A stretch of 64,000 nucleotides of DNA. Origin: an uncultured bacterium. Its GTDB lineage: Bacteria; Hydrogenedentota; Hydrogenedentia; Hydrogenedentales; Hydrogenedentaceae. The notes beneath the pieces were generated by a model. That model was not told where the DNA came from, did not search any database, and saw nothing but the letters and a program-made list of their open reading frames with translations. Each line of letters opens with the position of its first letter. The first letter of the stretch is position 1. The stretch lies in assembly GCA_938014335.1 (NCBI GenBank), contig CALLRP010000026.1, positions 58,052 to 122,051 of the forward strand, written 5' to 3'. The translations under genes and the position numbers were made by a program. Positions 45,966 to 54,012 of this stretch are shown piece after piece.

Positions 45966-46215
45966 TTCTTAAATCTTTTTATAAATGTTCCCTGAATTAA
46001 AAATATATGTATATTCTATAGGAATTTAGAAAATTGTCCCAAATTATAAATGAATTTTTCGGGAATAATCATCAGGGCAATTATCAGTTGCTCCTATTAC
46101 AACACTGTTCCACATTCATTTGTCCCGCTTTTTATCTATGTTTAGAGAAAGGGTTAATCACGGATTTACACATATATACCCGCAGGTAGGATATCTGTAG
46201 CTAATTTAAAAAGAG

Positions 46216-46294
46216 GGGCGTCATCATGTAAGAGCCGAGGAGAGCGATTCTTATATTTTCTACTTGGCGGTTTTGGAAGGGAATGATGACGCCC
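46216..46294 (-). other. Nested inverted repeat, candidate structured RNA or long-loop terminator
   Basis: A perfect 12-bp inverted repeat, GGGCGTCATCAT (46216-46227) and ATGATGACGCCC (46283-46294), encloses 55 bases. Inside it GCCGAG (46234-46239) can pair with CTTGGC (46263-46268, one G-U), giving a stacked two-stem fold. On the minus strand the outer stem is followed by CTCTTTTT, so a minus-strand transcript would end there. It lies in a 557-bp gene-free gap between the HD gene and the dockerin operon. The rest of that gap is AT-rich with no frame of note. Confidence 0.45.
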
Positions 46295-46388
46295 AGAGTA
46301 TGAAGAGAGTTTAAGGGAAGTTTTATTTATAGGGAGGGAAGGAAGAGGTAATAGAGTAAAACTTCTTCTTGAAACTCACATATTCAAT

Positions 46389-46400
46389 TGTTAAAGAGCA
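46389..46400 (-). promoter_or_regulatory. BoxA-like antitermination motif
   Basis: The minus strand reads TGCTCTTTAACA here, identical to the rrn BoxA element bound by NusB/S10 in enterobacteria, within CTGCTCTTTAACAATT. No rRNA gene is in the window. It lies about 95 bases upstream (on the minus strand) of the nested inverted repeat. A 12-base match can be chance; the association with a structured element is what makes it notable. Confidence 0.35.
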
Positions 46401-46448
46401 GTTTCTATATTACTTTTACCTACAAAGACAAAAAATGTTACAAAAAAA

Positions 46449-46478
46449 TTCCAAATTGTTATTTAAAAAGTGTATAAT
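46449..46478 (+). promoter_or_regulatory. Putative promoter of the dockerin-cohesin cluster
   Basis: A consensus TATAAT (46473-46478) lies 45 bp before the first dockerin gene. The best -35 candidate, TTCCAA (46449-46454), is weak and 18 bp away. The -10 box is convincing and the -35 is not. Confidence 0.5.
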
Positions 46479-46522
46479 TAATACAGAAACCTAAAAATTT
46501 TACATTTACAGTAAAAAAGACA

Positions 46523-47014
46523 ATGATTTTATTTGTTAAAAGAACATTTTATTTGTTTTTAATAGGCGGGGTAGTTTTATCGGTCTTTTTTTCAAGCCAT
46601 ACTTCCCATGACTTTAAGACAGGTGATTTAAACTTAGATGGAAAAATTGACATTTTAGACTTAAACCTACTTCAACACTCCCTACTTCAAAAGAATTCCC
46701 TTGCAAGTATAGGTGACCAGAATGGGGATAATAAAGTTGATGTTGCTGACTTGCAAATTTTGTTTAATCGTTTAGTAAAGAAATGGCAGGGAAAAAGAAC
46801 GACTGTTCTAGTTGATTTCCTACAGGGTCCTATACAAATAGCACAGAATATTTCTTGTAAAGGGTTTGTTCATAATCTCTTTGTAAACATTATAAAAGAT
46901 ACGGGTTATAAACGGACTACTTTTTCTTTTATCCCTGAGAATAGAGAACATAAACTCACAACAGAACTCCAATTCCTAACAGGCTTCCTCTACCATGCCC
47001 CGCCGTTGTGTTAA
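46523..47014 (+). CDS. Small secreted protein with an N-terminal dockerin-like domain
   Basis: The protein has 163 residues. A hydrophobic signal segment (about residues 6-26) is followed by two EF-hand-like dockerin repeats, DLNLDGKIDILDLNLLQHSL and DQNGDNKVDVADLQILFNRL (about residues 33-90). Both keep the calcium loop pattern DxNxDxxxDxxD. The remaining 75 residues are not recognised and end oddly (HAPPLC), so a frameshifted or shortened C-terminus is possible. It is the first gene of the plus-strand cohesin-dockerin cluster. Dockerins bind cohesins; the three cohesin-like proteins downstream are obvious partner candidates. Confidence 0.8.
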   Translation: MILFVKRTFYLFLIGGVVLSVFFSSHTSHDFKTGDLNLDGKIDILDLNLLQHSLLQKNSLASIGDQNGDNKVDVADLQILFNRLVKKWQGKRTTVLVDFLQGPIQIAQNISCKGFVHNLFVNIIKDTGYKRTTFSFIPENREHKLTTELQFLTGFLYHAPPLC

Positions 47015-47098
47015 TATAGGATGTTTTTCCCTTTCTCTTTATTTCTTTTTTTCATTAAACTATGACGAATTAAAATCTTGTTAAGAAGGATTTCCGAT

Positions 47099-48403
47099 AT
47101 GAAACAAATACTCAAAATAAACCGAAGCAGAGAGACCTTTTTATACCAAAAATTAATAATCTTTGCTCTGCTTCTTTTCCCCTTTGTATCATGGGGAATA
47201 ATAGATGCTATTCCGGGTGATGTTAATAAAGATGGGGTTATTGACATTTTGGATGTTCAGCATGGAATTAACATGGCTATTGGTATAAATGAATCTGTAA
47301 CAATGGCAGATGTTAACCAGAATGATATGGTAGATGTGCTGGATGTTCAAATATTGATCAACTCTGTGTTAGGTACAGGAGGTTTAGTCCAACCTTTAGA
47401 AGGACAAGTATCTTCGCAGTTTAGTGGTGGACAACAAGGCACATCACTTTTATTCGTAGCCCTATCTGAAGATGGTAGAATTATCACATCTGAAATAAAC
47501 TCTGCAAATGGAATTATCCAAACACTTCTGCCCGTAGGAACCACATGGGCTTTTGGAATTGTTGTTGCCCCCGGGGGTAATGCTAATCAATCCCTTCCTC
47601 TTGTGGTTCCCACAGGTCCACATAATTCTCTTGCTTTACCGTTACTTCAATTATCCACAGGAAGACCATTACGACTCGGGAATATAAACTTACAACAATC
47701 TATTATCCTTCTCCCCGATTTACGAAAATTGCTGGGGACTATTGCAGAGCCGTTACCAGATACAGATACCAATGGGAATCAAATCCCTGATATTTATGAA
47801 CAACTTATTACGGGAATACAGACAGGACTATCTTCTATCCCGTATTTGTTAACTCTTGGAATCAATGATAATTCAATCAATAATTTACTCCAGAGTTTGG
47901 GCACATGCATCCAGCCTCAGAAGAATACATTACTAACTCCTTCACTCAATCGCATCGAAATAGATGGCTATCCCGAGATGATTTTGCCTTTGGTGCAGTG
48001 TATCCGTCAGATGATAAAGACGATGCTTGTTCAGATGAACATACCCAGCCCTGACTCCATTACAGATTTAATAATGAACCAATTCCATATGGAGTTACAA
48101 CAACAAGTTCAGACATGGTTAGATAGCCTACAAGTTCCGGAAATTACAGATGCGAATCGGAATTACATTCCGGATTTTATTGAGAACCGAATCTGCACTG
48201 GAAATAATTGCACATTTGATAAAAATAACAATGAAATTCCGGATTTTATTGAGGATAACGATGGGGATGGAATTCCCAATTATGCAGACTCGGATAATCG
48301 AACGGAACAAGATTGGGATGGAGATGGTATCCCTAACGAACAGGACATTGATGCTAATGGAAACGGAATACTGGACTACGCAGAGAATCAAAATAAAGAG
48401 TAA
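47099..48403 (+). CDS. Secreted protein with N-terminal dockerin-like domain and C-terminal calcium-type repeats
   Basis: From the ATG at 47099 (AAGAAGGA upstream) the protein has 434 residues. A signal peptide is followed by a dockerin-like pair, GDVNKDGVIDILDVQHGINM and DVNQNDMVDVLDVQILINSV. A middle domain I do not recognise follows (FGIVVAPGGNA, IILLPDLRKLLG). The C-terminal 90 residues hold repeated DxNxNxIPDxxE units (NEIPDFIEDNDGDGIPNYAD and similar), like thrombospondin-type-3 calcium repeats. A frame extension upstream to a TTG at 47078 is unlikely. The next gene starts 3 bp after its stop. It is probably a calcium-stabilised surface or periplasmic component; no enzyme domain was seen. 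Confidence 0.82.
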   Translation: MKQILKINRSRETFLYQKLIIFALLLFPFVSWGIIDAIPGDVNKDGVIDILDVQHGINMAIGINESVTMADVNQNDMVDVLDVQILINSVLGTGGLVQPLEGQVSSQFSGGQQGTSLLFVALSEDGRIITSEINSANGIIQTLLPVGTTWAFGIVVAPGGNANQSLPLVVPTGPHNSLALPLLQLSTGRPLRLGNINLQQSIILLPDLRKLLGTIAEPLPDTDTNGNQIPDIYEQLITGIQTGLSSIPYLLTLGINDNSINNLLQSLGTCIQPQKNTLLTPSLNRIEIDGYPEMILPLVQCIRQMIKTMLVQMNIPSPDSITDLIMNQFHMELQQQVQTWLDSLQVPEITDANRNYIPDFIENRICTGNNCTFDKNNNEIPDFIEDNDGDGIPNYADSDNRTEQDWDGDGIPNEQDIDANGNGILDYAENQNKE

Positions 48404-48406
48404 TCC

Positions 48407-49195
48407 ATGCGAATACATAACGTTTACAAGAGTATCAGGATTATTATAATGGCACTTATGACTGGGTATATCATGAGTTTCATACCCACCTATCCAGCAA
48501 CCCTATCTCTTGATAGTAGAAATGCGGAAACAGGAACACAAACAGTGATTAATACTGTTCTTACTGTATCCAGCAGTGAATCAGTAAGTGCTATTCAGTT
48601 CGATGTCTTATACGATTCAGATACTTATGAAGTGATAACTGTATCTGCAGGAGAATCGTCCATTTCTGCACAAAAACAAGTCCAGTATAATACTATTTCT
48701 TCAGGACAGGTTCGAGTAATAATTGCAGGACTTAATCAGAATATTATCCCCAGCGGGAGCATTGCCAAAATTACTTTCAAAGTATGCAGTTCTGCTCCCG
48801 CCGGGAGTTATGATATTTCATTAACTCGTGCTCTATTGTCCAGTCCTACGGGGTCTTCAGTCCCTGTTACTGTAGTAAATGGGATATTAATTGTGTCCCG
48901 AAGTGCCTATCATAGTGCCGACACAAATCGGGATTGGAAAATATCGCTCTCGGAAGTTCTACGAGTTATTCAATTATATAACTCGGGTAGTTTCTACTGT
49001 GCCTGTAATACAGAAGATGGTTATGGACTTACGGGGAGTAGTCGAGATTGTTATCCACATAGCAGTGACTATTACAATGCCCCCGACTGGAAGATACAAC
49101 TCTATGAAATTTTGCGATTGATACAAATTTATAACTATGGTTCTTATCATCCTGCTGTCGGCATGGAAGACGGATTTGCTTTGGGCTCAACATAG
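48407..49195 (+). CDS. Secreted cohesin-like protein with a C-terminal EF-hand-like double repeat
   Basis: The 262-residue protein has a signal peptide and then a cohesin-like domain (about residues 30-165): VSAIQFDVLYDSDTYEVITV, GQVRVIIAGLNQNIIPSG, IAKITFKVCSSAPAGSYDIS. The last 95 residues form a double repeat, ADTNRDWKISLSEVLRVIQL and APDWKIQLYEILRLIQIYNY, each followed by EDGYGL/EDGFAL. This repeat is a recurrent C-terminal module in proteins of Hydrogenedentes-like bacteria (from memory). Its DTNRDWKISLSE loop is EF-hand-like, so one protein may carry both a receptor and a ligand module. Neighbouring genes share the cohesin fold. Confidence 0.82.
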   Translation: MRIHNVYKSIRIIIMALMTGYIMSFIPTYPATLSLDSRNAETGTQTVINTVLTVSSSESVSAIQFDVLYDSDTYEVITVSAGESSISAQKQVQYNTISSGQVRVIIAGLNQNIIPSGSIAKITFKVCSSAPAGSYDISLTRALLSSPTGSSVPVTVVNGILIVSRSAYHSADTNRDWKISLSEVLRVIQLYNSGSFYCACNTEDGYGLTGSSRDCYPHSSDYYNAPDWKIQLYEILRLIQIYNYGSYHPAVGMEDGFALGST

Positions 49196-49205
49196 GAAAA
49201 GTTTT

Positions 49206-50486
49206 GTGATTAATTTGTTACAAACATACGGACAATTAATTGGAAAAAAGAGAACAAAAATCTTTCTTCCTCTTATGGTATGTTTGCTATTGCAAAAATT
49301 ATCTTTTTCTGCAATACTTGAAACCCGTCTTGAAGAAATAGAACAAACTGTCTATGTTCATATTCTCATGTCAGTTTTACCTGAAGAAGAAGTCAGCGGG
49401 ATACAGTTAGAATGTGCATATAATATACAAAATTGGGAATTTGTCTCTGCATTCTCAGGAGAAACCTTATATGCAAGTGAAAAACAATTACAGATTGCTC
49501 CAGTTTATGGGTCTTTACGAATTCTTATCATCGGATTGAACAATTATCCCATTCCCAGTGGAGAGTTATTCACTTTACAGTTTAATACCTTTTCAGAAAG
49601 CGTAGATAAACCCGGATTTCGTATCTTAAATGTGAAACTTTCTTCCCCCCAAGCACTACCCGTAACTGGGATAATAAACAATAAGGAGGAAGAAACCAAT
49701 GGTAATTCCGAATTTGAAAAAGAATCTAACACCGTAGATATATCAAACACTAATTCTTCTATTGAAACAACCCCTCAGAGTTATTCAAAATTACCCAATG
49801 TGACAAATTCTATTAATCTAAGACCTAATACCCGCGAAATGGGAGATAAGATTGTTACACCAACACATACTCAGCCCTCATCCTCAAAATCATATAATCC
49901 TATTTTGTCATCAGGGTATTTCCCAGAAATAAAAAATCCTTTTATCCTGAATCAGAGACAACAGGAGAATAATAAAAAAGAAATACAGGCCAATATTTCC
50001 AATCCTATTAATGTATCCCGAAAACCTCATATAATTGAAAGACAGAATGGTTTCGATAGTAGGACACTACTTACCAATCAAGTGGCTAATTCACCCAACA
50101 AGAATGTCAAGACTGCCCCTCTTCTTAGAAATGCCCAAACTCGGCAGATAGGGGGAGCAAATACATTAGATAATTCATTACCCAAAAGTAAAAAATTTTA
50201 TGTTGTACAAGATAAACTTACTACACATAAACTTCCTGATAATGTAACCGATACATTACATAATACTTATCTTGCTCTGAATGTTTCTAATTTACCTTCA
50301 ACAAGGGGAAGGAGCAACGAATGTACACAGAAAGCAATAAATTTAATAATAGACAATACCTCTCGGAAAGAAAACACATTAACACTTTTGGTTTCCATAA
50401 TAATTACAGTATTAGCGCTCTTAATACTTCTACCGACACTATTAAAGAGGAACCCATTTCTCAGCAAAGGAAAATCAAAAAAATAA
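49206..50486 (+). CDS. Membrane-anchored cohesin-like protein
   Basis: I choose the GTG at 49206, after AGGAAAAG, because the longer frame from 49137 would overlap the previous gene and lacks a ribosome site. The product is about 426 residues. A signal peptide (KKRTKIFLPLMVCLLLQ) is followed by a cohesin-like domain (EVSGIQLECAYNIQNWEFVS, LRILIIGLNNYPIPSGELFT). A long Asn/Ser/Thr-rich linker of about 220 residues follows, then a transmembrane helix (TLLVSIIITVLALLILLPTL) with a basic tail. The topology implies that the cohesin faces outward from the inner membrane on a flexible stalk. The last 166 bp also encode the start of the next gene in another frame. Confidence 0.78.
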   Translation: MINLLQTYGQLIGKKRTKIFLPLMVCLLLQKLSFSAILETRLEEIEQTVYVHILMSVLPEEEVSGIQLECAYNIQNWEFVSAFSGETLYASEKQLQIAPVYGSLRILIIGLNNYPIPSGELFTLQFNTFSESVDKPGFRILNVKLSSPQALPVTGIINNKEEETNGNSEFEKESNTVDISNTNSSIETTPQSYSKLPNVTNSINLRPNTREMGDKIVTPTHTQPSSSKSYNPILSSGYFPEIKNPFILNQRQQENNKKEIQANISNPINVSRKPHIIERQNGFDSRTLLTNQVANSPNKNVKTAPLLRNAQTRQIGGANTLDNSLPKSKKFYVVQDKLTTHKLPDNVTDTLHNTYLALNVSNLPSTRGRSNECTQKAINLIIDNTSRKENTLTLLVSIIITVLALLILLPTLLKRNPFLSKGKSKK

Positions 50487-51169
50487 AAGTAATTTTATTT
50501 CCAATATCATGGGTTATTTTATTTATCGAACTGTTACTCCCTTTATCATCATATCCTGCTTCACTTGCTCCACTTAAAGTCAAATGCGAACAGGGACAAA
50601 AAGAAATTATTCTGCCTATTGAACTGAAAACAGAACCTACTGAACGGATTTCAGGAATACAATTCGATATAGTTGTTCCATCAGGAACAAAAATCACAAA
50701 TATGTCTGTTACGGAATCAGTTCAAAAAGCCAACAAAATGGTATCTTACAATCAGATTAAAACAAATACCTACCGAACAATTATTGTGGGACTTAATCAA
50801 CAAACAGTTCCCGGAGGAACTATTTTACTCGTAAATATCTCTATTGAAGATAGTACCTTGAAGGGAAAACAAATTGTAAAACTATTGAATACTGTTCTTG
50901 CTGATCCTGAAGGGAATTCTGTAAATGCTATCGTTCTCCCGGGTGAAATATTATTTTCAGGAGGTGAATCTTTGTCAGAAAAAGAAGACAAAACTTCTTC
51001 TCCCCTAAGCGTAGAAGAATCCAGTATTCTTGACTCGAAGAAAGTAGGATTTGTTATCTTCCTATCTATTTTCATGGTTTTTATCGGTGTGATAATCGTT
51101 AAAAAAGTAATTATAAATAAAAAATCCAATGTAGTCTCCCCAAAACAAAGTAAAAAACATAAAAAGTGA
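50321..51169 (+). CDS. Second membrane-anchored cohesin-like protein, starting inside the upstream gene
   Basis: The 282-residue protein starts at an ATG with AAGGAG six bases upstream, inside the preceding gene (166-bp out-of-frame overlap). About 55 polar residues precede a membrane/signal segment (VILFPISWVILFIELLLPLS). A cohesin-like domain follows (ISGIQFDIVVPSGTKITNMS, YRTIIVGLNQQTVPGGTILL). The protein ends with a transmembrane helix (VGFVIFLSIFMVFIGVIIV) and a Lys-rich tail. No alternative start exists between the overlap and the signal segment. It shares the GLNxxxxPxG element with the other two cohesin-like proteins. Confidence 0.76.
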   Translation: MYTESNKFNNRQYLSERKHINTFGFHNNYSISALNTSTDTIKEEPISQQRKIKKIKVILFPISWVILFIELLLPLSSYPASLAPLKVKCEQGQKEIILPIELKTEPTERISGIQFDIVVPSGTKITNMSVTESVQKANKMVSYNQIKTNTYRTIIVGLNQQTVPGGTILLVNISIEDSTLKGKQIVKLLNTVLADPEGNSVNAIVLPGEILFSGGESLSEKEDKTSSPLSVEESSILDSKKVGFVIFLSIFMVFIGVIIVKKVIINKKSNVVSPKQSKKHKK

Positions 51170-51252
51170 TATTAAAGCCGTTCAAAAAATCTAATCTACT
51201 ACAAGAATATCCAAGGGTTCCTTACCGTATGTATTAAAAATTGTTCCTTATT

Positions 51253-51277
51253 TGCCATAATTTAACTAATTATGGCA
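51253..51277. promoter_or_regulatory. Perfect palindrome in the gap between the cohesin cluster and the deaminase gene
   Basis: TGCCATAATT (51253-51262) and AATTATGGCA (51268-51277) form a perfect 10-bp inverted repeat with a 5-base spacer, 54 bp before the deaminase ATG. No T-run follows on the plus strand, so an operator is as likely as a terminator. Confidence 0.5.
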
Positions 51278-51330
51278 TATTACATCCTGAAAAAATACAA
51301 ATTTATTCTGTTTTAAGGGAGTTCTGACAG

Positions 51331-51819
51331 ATGAGTGATTATGAAAGACCTACATGGGATGAATATTTCATGGAAGTGGCACGGACCATTGCGAAACGTG
51401 CCACATGTGACCGTGGGCGAAGTGGTTGTGTAATTGCACGTGATAAACAAATACTTGTCACAGGTTATGTAGGTTCCCCGGTGGGCTTTCCCCATTGTGA
51501 TGATATAGGACATCAGATGAAGAAAGTTATTCACGAAGATGGAACTATCACACAACATTGTGTGCGGACGGTACATGCGGAACAGAATGCTATCTGTCAA
51601 GCGGCACGATTAGGTATCAGTATCCAGGGGGGAACACTCTACTGTAAAATGACCCCATGTCGCACCTGTGCCATGCTCATCATCAATTGTGGAATTGTTC
51701 GTGTCGTATGTGAAAAAAGATACCATGCCGGAGCCGAGTCTGAAGAAATGTTTCGTCAAGCCGGTATCCAGCTGGAATATATCTATCCCGACGAAGTCGA
51801 AAAATATAGTGAACAATAA
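51331..51819 (+). CDS. dCMP deaminase family protein (ComEB-like)
   Basis: The 162-residue protein starts RPTWDEYFMEVARTIAKRA, a standard dCMP-deaminase opening. It has the zinc site His82-Ala-Glu84 in VHAEQNAIC and Cys110/Cys113 in TPCRTCAMLI. Deoxycytidylate deaminase produces dUMP for dTMP synthesis; the family also includes the late-competence protein ComEB. It is a single plus-strand gene with AAGGGAG upstream, convergent with the aminotransferase. Confidence 0.9.
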   Translation: MSDYERPTWDEYFMEVARTIAKRATCDRGRSGCVIARDKQILVTGYVGSPVGFPHCDDIGHQMKKVIHEDGTITQHCVRTVHAEQNAICQAARLGISIQGGTLYCKMTPCRTCAMLIINCGIVRVVCEKRYHAGAESEEMFRQAGIQLEYIYPDEVEKYSEQ

Positions 51820-51856
51820 AATCCTTACTTTTCAAGGGAAATAGAAAATATAATTT

Positions 51857-53065
51857 TCATTTGCTTTTGTTTTCTCGTGCGAATTTGCTAACTTCAGCAA
51901 GGGTATCTACAAGATAGTCAAGGGAAGAATGGGTCAAACGAGGATGAACAGGTAGCGTGACCAGGGTCCGAGCCAATTCCTCTGCAACAGGAAACTGCCC
52001 CCGTTTAAACCCGCGTTTCTGAAAGGCAGTGCTCCAATGTAGTGGGATATAATGAATTCCTAATTTGATGTTATATTTTTCCTTCATTAACCATAACAGG
52101 TCTTCTTTGCTCATACCGAATTCTTCCGGAATAATCCGAATGGGGTATAAATGAAAAACATGGGTACGGTCTGATGGAACTTTCGGGGTAATGATTCCGG
52201 GTATGGTTCCCAGTGCTTGTGATAAATATTCCGCATTTTTCTGTCGCCTCTTGTTGAGCATATCTAATTTCTTTAACTGGACAATGCCGACTCCTGCTTG
52301 CATATCCGTCATTCGAAAGTTATAGGCACAGTCATCAAAATCCTGCCACCAAAATCTCTTACCTTTGGGGAATTTATTTTCGTCTAACAGGCAATATTTT
52401 GTTGTTGGCGCATATACCCTTGTAGCGTGCGAGCGGTATAGAGATACTTTTTCAAACAATTCAGGGTCAGAAGTCGTTACCATTCCTCCTTCGCCCAGTG
52501 TAGAAATATTCTTCTGTTCATGGAAACTAAAACACCCCAAGGTCCCTATATTTCCAACTTTTTTCCCTTTATACTCCGCCCCGATGGCATGACAGGCATC
52601 TTCCACGATAGTAAAATTATATTTCTCCGCTAATTTAAGTAACGGGTCCATATCCACCGGCAGTCCATATAAATGGACCGGGGCAACTACCTTGGTATTT
52701 TCGGTAAGTTTATCTTCCATCTGTGTGACATCTATGTTATAAGTTTCAATATCTACATCTACAAAATCAACCTCTGCCCCTAAAGTAACGGCAGAGGCAG
52801 GTGTTGCAATCCATGTTATTGGTGTGGTTAATACCCTAACCCCCGGCCGAACTCCCAATGCTAACATAGAAAGGAAAAGTGCGGATGTTCCATTAGCAAC
52901 CGCGCGTGCATATTTACAGCCAATATATTGGGCAAAATCCTTTTCAAATTGCAAACAATATTCTCCACAAGTAGGTGCATTTTCGCGGAGTATTTTCAGC
53001 ATGATTTCTTCCTCTTCTTTCCCATACTCCGTGCCAAAACGAATTTCTAAATCATAAGGGGCCAT
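51857..53065 (-). CDS. DegT/DnrJ/EryC1/StrS-family aminotransferase
   Basis: From the ATG at 53065 (AAGGAT upstream) the protein has 402 residues. It has GTSALFLSMLALGVRPG, TPITWIATPASAVTLGAEVD, VEDACHAIGAEYKGKKVG, the PLP-Lys region FSFHEQKNISTLGEGGMV (Lys in EQKN), and ADMQ-like RMTDMQAGVGIVQL. These PLP enzymes aminate nucleotide-linked keto-sugars for surface glycans. A frame extension to a TTG at 53101 overlaps the neighbouring gene and is unlikely. Together with the RmlD-like gene upstream it suggests nucleotide-sugar tailoring. Confidence 0.9.
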   Translation of the reverse strand: MAPYDLEIRFGTEYGKEEEEIMLKILRENAPTCGEYCLQFEKDFAQYIGCKYARAVANGTSALFLSMLALGVRPGVRVLTTPITWIATPASAVTLGAEVDFVDVDIETYNIDVTQMEDKLTENTKVVAPVHLYGLPVDMDPLLKLAEKYNFTIVEDACHAIGAEYKGKKVGNIGTLGCFSFHEQKNISTLGEGGMVTTSDPELFEKVSLYRSHATRVYAPTTKYCLLDENKFPKGKRFWWQDFDDCAYNFRMTDMQAGVGIVQLKKLDMLNKRRQKNAEYLSQALGTIPGIITPKVPSDRTHVFHLYPIRIIPEEFGMSKEDLLWLMKEKYNIKLGIHYIPLHWSTAFQKRGFKRGQFPVAEELARTLVTLPVHPRLTHSSLDYLVDTLAEVSKFARENKSK

Positions 53066-53072
53066 ATATTTT

Positions 53073-53966
53073 TTATCCTTTCTCCAAGAACTCTTTAACA
53101 AGTTTTATTCCATCGGCTATATCAAAAAATGGGGTTTTTAGTATGGATTTTGCAAGGGCATTACTTAATGAAGCATCCTTAGGACGCGGGGCACGCAGGT
53201 CGGTAGTAATCACATTGGGTTGAATTAAGGCGTCATCCCAGTTCATCTCTCGGGCAATGATTTTTGCCATATTGTATCGGGAACTCCGTTCATTACCTGC
53301 TAAATGGATTATTCCTTCAAAAGTATTTTGAGCCAGTTCCAGCAAGGCTCTCCCCGCCGTAATTACATCTATCGGTGTCCGATATTCATCTTCTGGCATG
53401 GGGACCGGTTTTCTTTCCTCTATTCGTTTTTGCATCCGAGCGAGGAATGAATTACCGACACCCAGCACCGGGAAACCCATCACAAGTGACAGTCTTGCAA
53501 CAACACCTGATGTTTTTGACTGTAAAACATTCTTTTCCGCTACGACCTTCGTTTTTGCATAATGGTTCAATGGAGCAGGTTCATCTTTCTCTGTGTACAT
53601 CCCTTTCACTCCGTCAAAAACGGTATCCGTAGAGCAGTAAATAAATCGACATCGTATCTCTTCTGCTAATGATAATACGGTTTGCGTTAAATCTACATTT
53701 ATCTCCCATGCAAGACGGGGCTGTTTTTCGCATTCGTCAATATCTGCCATAGCGGAAGTGTGGATAATCACATCCGGTTTTATATCATGAATACAATCTG
53801 CCCATGTTTCCGCATCATTTGATAAAATCCTGACCCAATGAACATATTCCGGCAAGGCATCGGGTTTTTCCTGACGAGATAGAGCATATGCCACAACCCT
53901 ATTGGGAACTTGTCGTAAGATACTCCCAGCAACAAAACCACTTCCACCTGTGATAAGAATTTTCAT
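53073..53966 (-). CDS. RmlD-like NAD(P)-dependent sugar nucleotide reductase/epimerase
   Basis: The 297-residue extended SDR protein has the Rossmann motif ITGGSGFVAGSIL. It continues with HTSAMADIDECEKQPRLAWE, CSTDTVFDGVKGMYTEKDEP, the catalytic YxxxK in NHYAKTKVVAE, and a C-terminal segment SRYNMAKIIA. The order and TDTVFDG wording match dTDP-4-dehydrorhamnose reductase (RmlD/RfbD). No other dTDP-rhamnose genes are nearby, so the exact substrate is open. It is 8 bp upstream of the DegT aminotransferase gene. Confidence 0.85.
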   Translation of the reverse strand: MKILITGGSGFVAGSILRQVPNRVVAYALSRQEKPDALPEYVHWVRILSNDAETWADCIHDIKPDVIIHTSAMADIDECEKQPRLAWEINVDLTQTVLSLAEEIRCRFIYCSTDTVFDGVKGMYTEKDEPAPLNHYAKTKVVAEKNVLQSKTSGVVARLSLVMGFPVLGVGNSFLARMQKRIEERKPVPMPEDEYRTPIDVITAGRALLELAQNTFEGIIHLAGNERSSRYNMAKIIAREMNWDDALIQPNVITTDLRAPRPKDASLSNALAKSILKTPFFDIADGIKLVKEFLEKG

Positions 53967-54012
53967 ATCCCCTTTTCCTCTTTATATTTGGCTTGCTTTG
54001 TATGGCAACATC

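Noticed and set aside
46389..46400. rRNA operon leader
   Set aside because: The BoxA-like word is present, but no 16S, 23S or 5S sequence follows on either side within the window.
47011..47247. A 78-codon minus-strand frame
   Set aside because: It lies antisense to the start of the second dockerin gene and shows no domain or ribosome site.
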